Source: CAYVFC01 sp964450715 (GTDB taxonomy: Bacteria > Myxococcota_A > Polyangia > Polyangiales > JAFGIB01). From it: DNA of 63,439 nt. The notes beneath the pieces are model-generated. The model searched no databases. It saw only the letters and a program-made list of their open reading frames with translations, and was not told the DNA's origin. The stretch lies in contig CAYVFC010000033.1 in NCBI GenBank assembly GCA_964450715.1, forward strand, positions 1 to 63,439, given 5' to 3'. Both the position numbers and the translations under genes were made by a program. This document shows positions 46,884 to 57,800 of the stretch, piece by piece. The first letter of the stretch is position 1, and every line of letters starts with the position of its first letter.

Positions 46884-47324
46884 ATGACTACCGATAAACC
46901 CCTCGCCATCGCCTCGGATCACGCCGGTTTCGCGCTTAAGGAGCAGATCAAGAAGGAGCTGAGCACCCGGCAGGTCGGCTTCGAGGACCTCGGTTGCTAC
47001 GACGAGTGTTCCGTGGACTACCCCGGCTACGCGCACGCGGTCGCCGCCGGCATCCTCGAGGGCAAGTACTCCCGCGGCATCCTGGTCTGCGGCACCGGGT
47101 TGGGGATGAGCATGGCCGCCAACCGTCACCAGGGCATTCGCGCGGCCGTGTGCGGGGACACCTTTTCCGCCCGTTCCGCGCGGCAGCACAACGACGCCAA
47201 CGTCCTCTGTCTGGGCTCGCGCGTGATAGGCGTCGGCCTGGCCAGCGATATCGTCAAGGTTTTTCTGGAAGCGCCCTTTGACGGCGGCCGTCACCAGCCG
47301 CGGATCGACAAAATCGAGCCGTAA
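46884..47324 (+). CDS. rpiB: Ribose-5-phosphate isomerase B
   Basis: 146 residues from ATG 46884 (MTTDKPLAIASDHAGF). The open frame reaches back to 46776, but those codons are made of repeat sequence and carry no homology. Motifs are SDHAGFALK, GILVCGTGLGMSMAANR (active-site Cys) and ARQHNDANVLCLGSRV. Interconverts ribose-5-P and ribulose-5-P. RpiB next to the fab cluster also occurs in other Myxococcota. Separated from fabF by a REP-like cluster that may disturb co-transcription. Confidence 0.95.
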   Translation: MTTDKPLAIASDHAGFALKEQIKKELSTRQVGFEDLGCYDECSVDYPGYAHAVAAGILEGKYSRGILVCGTGLGMSMAANRHQGIRAAVCGDTFSARSARQHNDANVLCLGSRVIGVGLASDIVKVFLEAPFDGGRHQPRIDKIEP

Positions 47325-47374
47325 CGCGGCGTAGAGGAGGCGCATGCCCCCTCCCTTTCGGGCGTGGCCCCTGC

Positions 47375-47400
47375 CGGGCGGGCGCAAGGCCCGCCCCTAC
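47375..47400 (-). repeat. REP-like GC palindrome, intergenic copy
   Basis: 26 bp, core GGCGCAAGGCCCGCCCC. Its reverse complement matches 20499-20524, inside a coding sequence, with one mismatch. It lies between the convergent rpiB and lipoprotein genes, where a hairpin could act as a transcription barrier. Confidence 0.75.
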
Positions 47401-47421
47401 CGGTGGACGCTCAACCCGCGT

Positions 47422-48411
47422 TCACTCCCGCGACAGGCACTTGTCGTACTCTTCGGTGAAGGTGGTTCCGATACAGCTGACGGTACACACCAAATCTATC
47501 GGGCTGCACTGCCCGCTCTGGTAACAGATGGTGTTGACCTGGACCTGGGCCTGGCCGAAGCAGTCCGCGCAGGCCTGCGAAACGCCGGTAGCGGGTACGA
47601 GGCAATCGGGCATGCAGCGCGAGAGCGCGGCGACGTCTACCAGCGCGCCGTGCTGGGCGTCGCACCCCTGGCTGCCCGCCGGCCCGTCCGGACCAAAGAA
47701 GCAGGTCGAAACCGGGTTTCCCGTGGCCTTGGGGTCCAGGATTGCAGACTCCTCCAGGGTGCAGACCCCGACCTGGGGCTCGGTACCGGGAGGGGCGACA
47801 GCGCACTCGGGGTAGTACTCCGCCAGCGCGACGCTATCCATGAGCTCGTTGGCCACGGTCGCGCAGCACTGGGCCAGGGCATCGCCGGTGAGGTTCTCGC
47901 AACCCATCGGAATCCGGTCGTTTAATTGCGCATGGCAGACGGTCAGCTCCATACCCGCCAGGCCCGCGCAGGTCAGCGGCTTCTCGCGGCTGCTCGCGTC
48001 CGAGCCCGCTACCGGCAGGGCGGAGCCGCCGGTGCCGCCGGTCTCGCCCGCGGCACCGCCCGTACCGCCCGCGATCGTACCTCCCACGCCCGCCATCGGA
48101 GCGCCGCCCGAGCCCGCCGGCGCGCTCCCGGCCGTCGACTGCTGGCAATTGGTGCAGGCGCCGTAGACGCCGTTCACGCACTCCATCATACCCTGGCTTC
48201 CGTCCGGGCAGTTACAGGGAGTCACCCGCCCGGGGGTGCAAGACTCGCCGCCGCCCGAGCCGCCGCTCGCGTTTTCGGACGCAGTCGACTCCTGGCACGC
48301 GGCCAGCGTGACCGCGGCTAGCGCGAACGCGATGGCCAGAACCGACGCGCTTAGCGCGCCGCGTCTAAAGGTCCGATCTATCACCGGGGTTTTTCGATTG
48401 CTCAAGGCCAT
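47422..48411 (-). CDS. Cys-rich lipoprotein of unknown function
   Basis: 329 residues. Signal peptide with lipobox TLAAC (Cys39), long n-region (KTPVIDRTFRRGALSASV). A short Cys motif (CTPGRVTPCNCPDGSQGMMEC) is typical of myxobacterial lipoproteins and is followed by a Gly/Ala linker (~88-140). The C-terminal domain (~147-329) has about 16 Cys (LTCAGLAGMELTVCHAQ, AQCCATVANELMDS, CFGQAQVQVNTIC). Ribosome-binding site GGAG near the start. Divergent from the giant TPR-like gene across 440 bp. Likely surface-exposed. Confidence 0.75.
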   Translation of the reverse strand: MALSNRKTPVIDRTFRRGALSASVLAIAFALAAVTLAACQESTASENASGGSGGGESCTPGRVTPCNCPDGSQGMMECVNGVYGACTNCQQSTAGSAPAGSGGAPMAGVGGTIAGGTGGAAGETGGTGGSALPVAGSDASSREKPLTCAGLAGMELTVCHAQLNDRIPMGCENLTGDALAQCCATVANELMDSVALAEYYPECAVAPPGTEPQVGVCTLEESAILDPKATGNPVSTCFFGPDGPAGSQGCDAQHGALVDVAALSRCMPDCLVPATGVSQACADCFGQAQVQVNTICYQSGQCSPIDLVCTVSCIGTTFTEEYDKCLSRE

Positions 48412-48852
48412 GACTCCAGACTCCTTCGAAGAGAATAGTACCGCCGACGGCTACAATACCGCACACCTGGTAGGGAGTAACGGGCGACTCCCGGAAAATT
48501 CGGGTTTTTGTGGTTGCAGTGGCTCGGGGACACCTGTTTTGGCCGGAAGGATTCCCGCCCCGTCGAAACGCGCCGGTGTAGCCGGTCCTCGGCGCCTCTC
48601 CGAGGCCTCGGCCGCGCCGGGAAATCCCCGGTTCCGGTGCGGGCGCGGGTACCGGCAATCGGGCGGTTTTTATGCGTTTTCTTCGCTTGCAACCCGGGAG
48701 CCAGCGCCGGTACCATGAGGGCTCCCCGTTTTCGGTAAATCGGTGAGATGGCTCGCTTTTTTATTCCGATCTTCGCAGTTGCAGACACCACCTAAACCGA
48801 ACCGGCCGGTCCGGGGGTCGGCCGGGATCGCAAACGCAAGGCAAGAGGATCG
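48412..48852. other. Divergent intergenic region, no gene seen
   Basis: 440 bp. A small stem followed by a T-run (CCCGGAAAATTCGGGTTTTT, 48494-48513) could terminate plus-direction transcription. A GC stem (CCGGCCGGTCCGGGGGTCGGCC) lies near 48810, about 25 bp before the giant gene's AAGAGG ribosome-binding site. A TACAAT hexamer near 48453 lacks a convincing -35. No promoter assigned. Confidence 0.4.
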
Positions 48853-51800
48853 ATGGCTCCGCTGACCATTTCAAATCATCTGGGAACGCTGCAGGAGGAT
48901 CCGGACAACCAGGAGGCGGTCGAGGGGCTGCTCGAAGTCATCAAGAGCGGAGATCCCGAGAGGCTTGGCGAGCAGCCGGTACGGTTGCTCGAAGTAGCGC
49001 GCGGGCGCCATGAAGCCCGCGGCGATCTACCCATCGTAGCCAAGCTGATCGAGGCCGAGATCGAGCTCATCCACGAGGATCCCAAGCTGGAGGCCGCGCT
49101 GTGGAAGGAGCTGGGCCGTCTGCGATCCGAGGAGCTGCTGGAGGTGGGGCCGGCGCGGGAGGCTTACGAGAAGGCCGGCCAGCTCAATCCCGATGACGGC
49201 GAGGTGGCGGAGGCGCTGAAGAGGCTCGAGCAGGCCGAGAGCAGCTGGCGGCAATTCGCCAACCGTTTCGTGGAGGAAGCGGATTCGGCCGCGGATATTT
49301 CTTTGAAAACGTCGTTGTTGGTGCGAGCGGCCACGCTGGTCTGGCAGTACAAGCGCAAGGGACGCGCCAAGGAGACCGACGAGCTCTTCAAGAAAGCCAT
49401 GGAGGCCGATCCCACCGATGCGCGGGTGGTGAACCTCTACGAGCAGACCCTGCGGGCGCGGGAGAACTGGCATACGCTGGCCAAGCTGCTGCTGGACGCC
49501 GCCGACCGGGTAAAGGGCAGGGAGGACCGCTGCAATTTCTACCTGCGCGCGGCGCGAGTGCTGGCCCGGCGGCTAGACGAGCCCGAGCGCGCGGCCGATT
49601 GCTACGAGCGGGTGCTGGAGTTCCTTCCGGGCAACCCCGAGGCGATGGCCTTCCTGGTCGAACGCTTTACCGAGCGGGAGATGTGGGATCACCTGGTCGC
49701 CATCTATGAGGACGCGCTCAAGGTGCGCCAGAAGGCGGAGGCGGAGCAAGCCTTCCTGCTCCAGATCGCCATGGTGCACTGGCGCAAGCGAGAGCGACCG
49801 GAGCAGGCCGAGACCTATTTCTCCCGGCTGCGCAAGCTCGATCCTTGCCACCCGGTCATGCTGCAGTTCTACCGCGAGTACCTGAAGCAGACCGAGGACC
49901 TGCCCCGGTTGCTCAACGTGTTGGCCGATGCGCAGCGAGTGACCACCGACGCGGAGCAGAAGCTCGCCCTGGCGGTGGAGATGGCCAAGACGGCCCAGAC
50001 CAGCCCGGCGATGTTGGAACGCTCCATCGACGCCTGGAAGCTCGTGCAGCGGATGGATTCCGGAAACGTCGAGGCCGCCGATACCCTGAAGGAGCTGTAC
50101 AACAAGACCGAGAAGTGGAACGCGCTGGTCGAGGTGTTGAAGACGGAGCTCGACAGTCTGCCCGAGGAAGACACCGAGCGCCGCGTGGCGCTGCTCCGCG
50201 AGCAGATCGACGTCTACCGCGACCGGCTGAAGCAGGATGTGATGGTGATCAACACCTACAACGCCATCCTCCAGCTTCTGCCCGACGACCGCGAGACGCT
50301 CGACGCGCTGGCCGAGAAATACGAGAGCATGGAGCGCTGGAACGATCTGATCCAGGTGCTGATGCGCAAGGCGGACTCGATCGAGGATAGGGAGGCCCGG
50401 GTGGCCCTCTACCTGCGGGTGGCTTCCCTCTGGGTCGAGCGGTTCGCCAACTACAACCAGGCAACCGGTCCGCTGGAAAAGGTGCTGGATCTGGAGCCGG
50501 AAAACCGCGAGGCGCTGGTTCAGCTCAAGGATATATACGGCAAGAAGCGCGCTTGGCAGTCGCTGTTCGACGTTCTGCGTCGCGAGGCGAGCGTGGCCAG
50601 CGATCCGAGCGTGCGTTTGGGTAACACCATCGAGATGGCGCGCCTGGCCGGGGACAGGTTGCACCGCAATGCGGACGCCATCGAGCTCTGGCGGGAGGTG
50701 GTCTCGCTGGAACCCGCCAACTCGGGAGCCGTGGAAGCACTGGAGAAGCTGGCCGAACGCGAGCGGGACTGGCCCAAGCTGGCCGAGGCGTTGGAGAAGC
50801 GGCTGGATATCCTGGAGGATGACGATACCCGAATCAAAGTATTGCAGAAACTGGGAACGCTCTACGCCGAGCAACTGAACGACGGGGCCGCCTCTGCCGG
50901 GGCCTGGCGGCGGATCCTACAGATCGATCCCAAGAACGGGCGCGCGCGCCGCACCCTACGCGAGACCTACCTGGCGGCCGAGGACTGGGACGGTATGGAG
51001 ACGCTGTACGCCGAGGCGGAGGACTGGGAAGCCCTGGTAGACGTCCTGGGCGGCGCGGCGGACAAGGCCTCCGCTCCCGCGGTGAAGAAGGATCTGAGCT
51101 TCCGGGCCGCGCGTATATTTGAAGAGCGTATCGGGGAGCCCCAGAGGGCCTTTCGCAGCTACGAGCGGATCCTCTCCGTCGATTCCGAGAACGTCCAGGC
51201 CGCGCGTGCGCTGGCCCCGATCTACGAGACCGAGGAGAAGTGGAGCCGGTTGGTCTCCGTGCTCGAGATCGTTCTCAAGTCGTTGCCGGAGGGGGAGCGG
51301 GACGAGCGCCTCGGGTTGCTGAGCCGGTTGCGGGATCTGGCCCTGGAAAAGCTGCGGGACGGCGAGGCCGCCTTCCGGTACGCGTCCGAAGCGTACGCGA
51401 TATCTCCAGAGCACGAGGCGATCGTCGCCGGACTGGAAGCCGCGGCCGAGAAAGCGGCCGCTTACGATCGGTTGCTGGACATCTACCTCGAGCGGGCGAA
51501 GCAAGCGGCTGAAGCCGAAGCGCTGGACCTTCGCCGCCGTGCGGTGACCATCGCCGACGAACGGCTGAACCGGACCGAGGTAGCGGTGGAACAGCTGCGC
51601 GTTATCCTAGAGGCGGTTCCGGATGATGCACCGTCGCTGGCCACTCTGGACCGCATCTATCGCGCCGAGGAGCGTACGAAGGATATCCGGGAACTGCTCG
51701 TCCACCGCCTCTCCTTCACCGACGACTCCGTCCAGCGCTGGGAGATCCTCAAGGAGCTGGCCGACCTGGAGGAGAACGTCTTCTCCGATATCGAGGCCTG

Positions 51801-54800
51801 CACCGGTCGCTACCGCGAGATGCTGGAGATCAACCCGACCGATCGCGATACGCTAGTGGCGCTGGACCGCCTGGCGCTTCAAGCCGAACGCTGGGAGGAG
51901 CTGGCGGACATCCTCTGGCGACGCCGCGACCTGGAGAAGGAGCCGGCGGCCTTTCTCGAGCTCTCCTCGCGGTTGGGAGCCGTACTGGCCGACCGGCTGG
52001 ATGATTCGGGCGGAGCCGTCGACGTGTTCGCCGCCGTGATCGAGGCCGACCCCGAGCACGGGCAGGCGGTGGCCGCCCTGGAGAAGATGGTGGATGCCTC
52101 GCCGGATCTCACCGAGCGGATCAACAGGCTGCTGGAGAACGTCTACGAGCGGACCGGGCGCTTCGACAAGCTACTGAAGGTTCTGGCGCGGCGCCTGGAA
52201 GCCGCCCAGGACGAGAACGAGACGCGGGCGCTGCGGCTGCGGCTGGCCGAGATAAGTGGATCAAAGCTCGGGGACGCGGTCGGCGCCTACGGCGCTCTGG
52301 AAGCGGCCTTCCTCGACCACCCCACGGACGTAGATCTGTGGGACCGGCTGGCCGAGGCGGCCGAGAGCGCCGGCCAGCACAAGGCCCTGGTCAACGCCTA
52401 CGCCACGGCCATCGAGGCGGGAGACCTGGGCGAAAGCGACGTGGCCGAGCTCTCGGCGCGCGTGGCGCGACTGTACGACGAGGTGCTGGCGCAACCGGAG
52501 GAGGCCGAGCCCTACCACCGCAAGGTGCTGGCGCACGATCCGCTGAGCGAGAGCTCCTTCATCGCGCTCAAGGAGCTGTTCACCAGCCTGGAGCGCTGGG
52601 AGGACCTGCAGACGCTCTACCGGAAGCGGATCGAAGAGACGGTGGATAGCGCGGCCAAGCTGGAGCTGCTGCTGCAGGTCTGCTTCCTCTTCGAGGAGAT
52701 ACTCGACAAGCCGGAAAAGGCCGTCGAGGCCTACCAGGCGGTGCTGGATCTCGAACCGGACCATGCACCCTCGATCCGCACGCTGGAGAAGCTCTACGAG
52801 CGAACGGGCCGCTGGCGGGATCTGGCCACGCTGCTCCGGCACGAGCTGGACCGGGCGGAGGGGCAGGACGTTATCGATCTGATGTTCCGTCTGGGCGAGA
52901 TCAACGAGACCAAGCTGGGCGAGCCCGGCGCGGCGGTCGATCAGTACGAAGGCGTGCTGCTCAAGCAGCCCACCCACCTTCGAGCGCAGGAAGCCCTGGA
53001 GCGCTTGCTGGGGGTGGAGAGCCAGAGACAGCGTATCGCCGCTATTCTGGAACCGCTCTACGAGGAACAGGGAGCCTACGCGGATCTGGCGCGCATACTC
53101 GAAGTACAGCTAGAGTTCGAATCGACCGGCGGCGGCAAGGCCGGATTGCTGCTGCGCATCGCCGAGCTGCACGAGAACCGCCTGCGCGAGCCCGGTCCCG
53201 CTTTCGATGCCTACTCGCGTGCGGTGGAGGCCGATCCATCTGATCCGAGAGCCCGCGAGGAGCTGGCGCGCATCTCCGAGACGCGCGAATCCTATCGGCG
53301 TAAGCGCGTGGACGTGCTGGAGAAGGCGGTGGAGGCCTCGGAGGACTCCGCGTCGCTGCAGAGCGAGCTGCTGCTCGAGCTCGCCCGCTTGTTGGACGAA
53401 CGGCTGGGCGACGTCAACGCCGCCGAGCGGGTATACGAGCGGTTGATCGAGGTAGACGCCGACAACCCGGAAGTCGTCCTGACCGCTTCCCGGGCTCTGG
53501 AGCGGATTCACCTGGGTAAGGGCGACCACGTACACCTGGCCGATGATCTGCGCCGCCAGATCGCTTTCGAGGGCGACGATCAGATGCGGCTGGAGCTGCT
53601 GATACGGCTGGGCGACCTGCTCGAGGAGGTGTTGGCGGACGTGAATGGCGCCATCGAGGCCCACCGCCAGCGGCTGGAGATCGATCCCGCCGACCTGGGG
53701 GCCATGCGGGCGCTGGAAAGGATCTTCGAGCAGACCGAGCAGTGGCAAGAGCTGATCAGCGTTCTGCAGCGCCGCGACGCCGCGGAAGACGATCCGGCGG
53801 AGCGCCGCCTGATCGCGCTTCGCGTCGGTTCCATCTTCGAGGAGAAGCTGGAGGACACCGAGAACGCCATCGCGGCCTTCAACGAGGTGTTGACCAGCCA
53901 CGGGCCCGATGCAGAGGCGCTGGCGGCGCTGGGACGGCTCTACGAGTCGAGCGCACGCTGGGTCGACCTGCTGGAGACAGTGCAGATGCGCATCGACCAG
54001 AGCGACGACCAGACCGAGCGTGCCGAGCTCAGGTACCGGGCAGCGGATCTGATGCGGGCGCGGACCGGGGAAGTGGAGGAGTCGATCCGAGTCTACGAAG
54101 AAGTGCTGACCGAGATACCCGACCACGCGGGAGCGCTCGCCGATCTGGAGGCGATCATGTCCGACGCGGAGTCCCCTCACCGCTTCGAGGCGGCGCGAGT
54201 GGCGCAGCCGCGCTACGAGGCGGCGGCGGCCTACGACAAGCTGCTGGGGGTGCTGGAGGTGCTGGCCGATACCGACGATCCGCAGGAGAGCCTGGCGGCG
54301 CTCAGGCGCGCAGCCGAGGTGGCCGAGCTCGGCATCAACGACCCGAGTCGGGCCTTCGCCTATATGGGACGCGCCGTCAGGGCCGGGCTGTCGGACCCCG
54401 ATCTAGCCTCGCTGCTAGAGCAATACGAGCGTTTCGCCGACGACTCCGGACGCTGGGGGGAGTTCCTGGCCACGTTGAAGGAGGTAGCGCAGAACATCTA
54501 CGACGGAACGCTGCAGTCCGAGGTATATCGCAAGGTGGCCGAGGTCGCTCGTACCCAGTTCAACGACGTAAAGCTGGCCTGCGAGTACTACCGGTTGCTG
54601 ATCGAGGTATTGCCGGAGGATGCCGGCGCGCTGAACGCGCTCGAGGTGCTGACTGCCGAGCTGGGCGACTACACCGCCCTGATCGACATCCTGCGCCGCA
54701 AGGTGGATCTCACCTCGGATGCGGAGGAGCGCAGGCGGCTGTACCGCAAGCAGGCGGAGGTCTTCGAGTCGCGCCTGGAGGACGCGGGGGCGGCCATCGA

Positions 54801-57800
54801 GGCGCTGGAGGCCATCATCGCCGAGGAGCACGACGAACAGGCCTTCGAGTCGCTGGAGCGCCTCTACCCCGCCGAGGAGCGCTGGACCGATCTATCCGCG
54901 CTGTACGAGCAGAAGCTCGACCGGGGCGCCGGAGACACGGTCGAGTTGCGCTACAAGCTCGGCAAGAACTTCCTCGAGCATCTCGACGATGCCTACCAGG
55001 CCCTGGAGCAGTTGCGCTCGGCGCTGTTGGAGAGCCCCGATCACGAGCCCACGGTGGAGCTGCTGGAGATGCTGCTGAGCACGGGCGGCGAGCACAAGGC
55101 GGTGGTGGCCGAGATCCTGGAGCCCGGTTACCTGGCGCGGATGCAGTGGCCGAAGCTCACGGCCGTGCTGGAGGCTCGCATCGAGATGGAGCCCGACCTG
55201 GACGAGCGCAAGCGGCTGCTGGTCCGGCTGGGCCAGATCCACGAGGACCAGCTGGAGGACTTCAGCAGCGCGCTCGAGGTCTACGGCAGGCTCTTCCGGG
55301 AGGATCCGCGCGACCAGGACGTCTGGGAAACGCTGGTCCGGCTGGCCAAGGTCGGGGAGCGCTGGGAGCGGCTGGCCGACATCTTCGCCGAGGGGCTGGA
55401 GGAGACCGAGGTGGTCGACGAGATCACGGCCAGGCTGGCCATGCAGACCGGGCGCCTCTACCACGAGCGGACCGGTGACCTGGATAAAGCGATCAAGTTT
55501 TACTCGGACGCGCTGAACTTCGACCAGACCGATCCGCTGGCCTTCGAGGCGCTAGAGACCGTCTACCAGAAGACCGAGGCCTGGCAGCCGTTGCTGGATC
55601 TCTATCGCATGCGCGCGGATGTGGCCGAGACCGAGCAGGGACGCTCGGAGCTGCTGCACAAGCGGGCGAGGCTGTTTCGCGATACCCTCAACGACGTATC
55701 CAGCGCGGTGGAGAGCTACCGCGAGATACTGGAAACGGACCCGGCCAACGCCGAGGCCATGCAGGAGATGGACAACCTGCTGGTGCAGACCGAGCAGTGG
55801 GAGGCGCTCGACCAGCACCTGCGCCACCGTATCGACCAGAGCCTGGGAACCCCGGCCGAGATCGATTTCAAATACCGCCTGGCGGAGCTGCTCGCCGTCA
55901 AGCTGAACGATAAGGTGGCGGCGCTGGACGTATACGAGGAGATCACGCAGATGGATCCGGCTCACCAGCCGACCATCGGAGCGCTCGAGGTGCTGGTTCA
56001 GGACCTAGACAACCGCTTGCGCATCACCCAGATCCTGGAACCCATCTACCGGCAGCTGGACCAGTGGAAAAAGCTAATCGCCATCTTCGAGGCGCAGGTG
56101 GAGTTGCTCGACGACCCGATGGAGAAGGTGAGGCTGTTGCGCGAGGTCGCCGAGCTGCACGAGATGCGCGGCGAGGACGCCCAGCTCGCCTTCCACGGCT
56201 GGGCGCGCGCTTTCGTCATCGAGCCCGCCAACGAGGAGGTAATGTCGAACCTGGATCGGCTGGCCGGTGTCATGGAGGCCTGGGACGACCACGTGGCCGC
56301 TTACGAGGAGGCGCTGAAGAACGCCGACGACAGTACGGTTGTCTCCACCCTGCTCAGCACCATCGCGCGGGTTCACGACGAGAAGCGGGGCGATCCGCGT
56401 TCGGCCATTGAGACCTACGAGCGATTGCTCCAGCACGACCCGGACGACCCGAGCCCCTTCGATTCGTTGGAAGCGCTGCACACCATGGTAGGCGACTGGC
56501 GTGGTCTGGTGGACGTGCTCGAGCGCCGCATCGAGCGCCTCTACGATCCCGCGGATCGGGGCGAGTTACTGCGCCGGATCGGCTCGGTCATGGAGGAGCT
56601 GCTGGGCGACCGGGCCGGCGCCGTGCATGCCTACAAGCGCGCGGTGACCGAGGACGATACGGACGTCATCTCGCTGGAGGCGCTGGATCGTCTCTACACG
56701 GCTGCCGCGGACTACTCGTCCCTGGCCGAGGTCATCGGTCGCCGCATCGAGCTCTGCGACGTGCCGCTGGAGCGAGCCGACCTGAGCTTGCGCTTGGGTC
56801 AGATATACGAGGAGCAGCTGCGGCAGCCCGAGGACGCCGTCGAAGCTTTCCAGCGGGTGCTGGAAGACCAGCCCGGTGACCGCGTGGCTGTGGAGTCGCT
56901 GGCGCGCCTCTACGCCCAGCAGGGCATGTGGCCCGACCTGCTGGAGAACCTCAAGCTGCGCGCGGGAATGGCCTCTTCCGACGAGGAGCGGGTCCAGCAC
57001 TGGTACCGGGCCGGCGAGGTGCTGGAGCGCGAGCTGGACGATCCCTTCGAGGCTGTCACCATGTACCGGGACGCGCTCGCCATCTCCCCGGACCACATCC
57101 CCTCCATCGACGCCCTGCTGCGCATCTCCAATATCGAGAGCTACCGCGCGCAGGCCGCGGAGATCGTGGAGCCTCTCCTGCGCATGCAGGAGCGCTGGGA
57201 CGACCTGGCGCAGCTGATAGGTCGCACGGTTGACGCGCTCACCGACCCGTTCGAGCGGCGCGACGAGCTCAAGCGGCTGGCCGAGGTGCACGAGGTCGGC
57301 AGGCACGACGCCTCAGGCGCTTTCGATGCGCTCTGCCGGGCGCTGGGCGAGGACCCGTCGGATGTCGGGACGATCGACGACCTGGAGCGGCTGGCCGAGG
57401 TGCTGGGTGCCTGGGAGAGGCTGGCAAACGTGTTCGGCGCGCAGGCTTCCTCGGCTTCTTATCCGGCGGACGCGGTCGCGCTGTACCGCAAGCTCGGGCG
57501 CATCGCCGAGGAGAAGCTCGGGGACGATGCGCGCGCCATCGAGGCGCTGATCCGGGTCGGCGAAAACGACGAGGATCCCAATATCACGCTTCCGGACCTG
57601 GACCGGCTCTACCAAAAGACCGAGCAGTGGGAGGAGCTGTCCGGTGTGCTGGAGCGCAGGCTCGATATTGCGGCCGATGCAAACGAGCGGATCGATTTCC
57701 AGGTGCGGTTGGCCGAGCTACGCGAGCAGCATTTCAACGATCTACGTGGTGCCTTTGCCGCCTATCAGGACGTGCTGGACGCCGATCCGCGCGAGTCGCG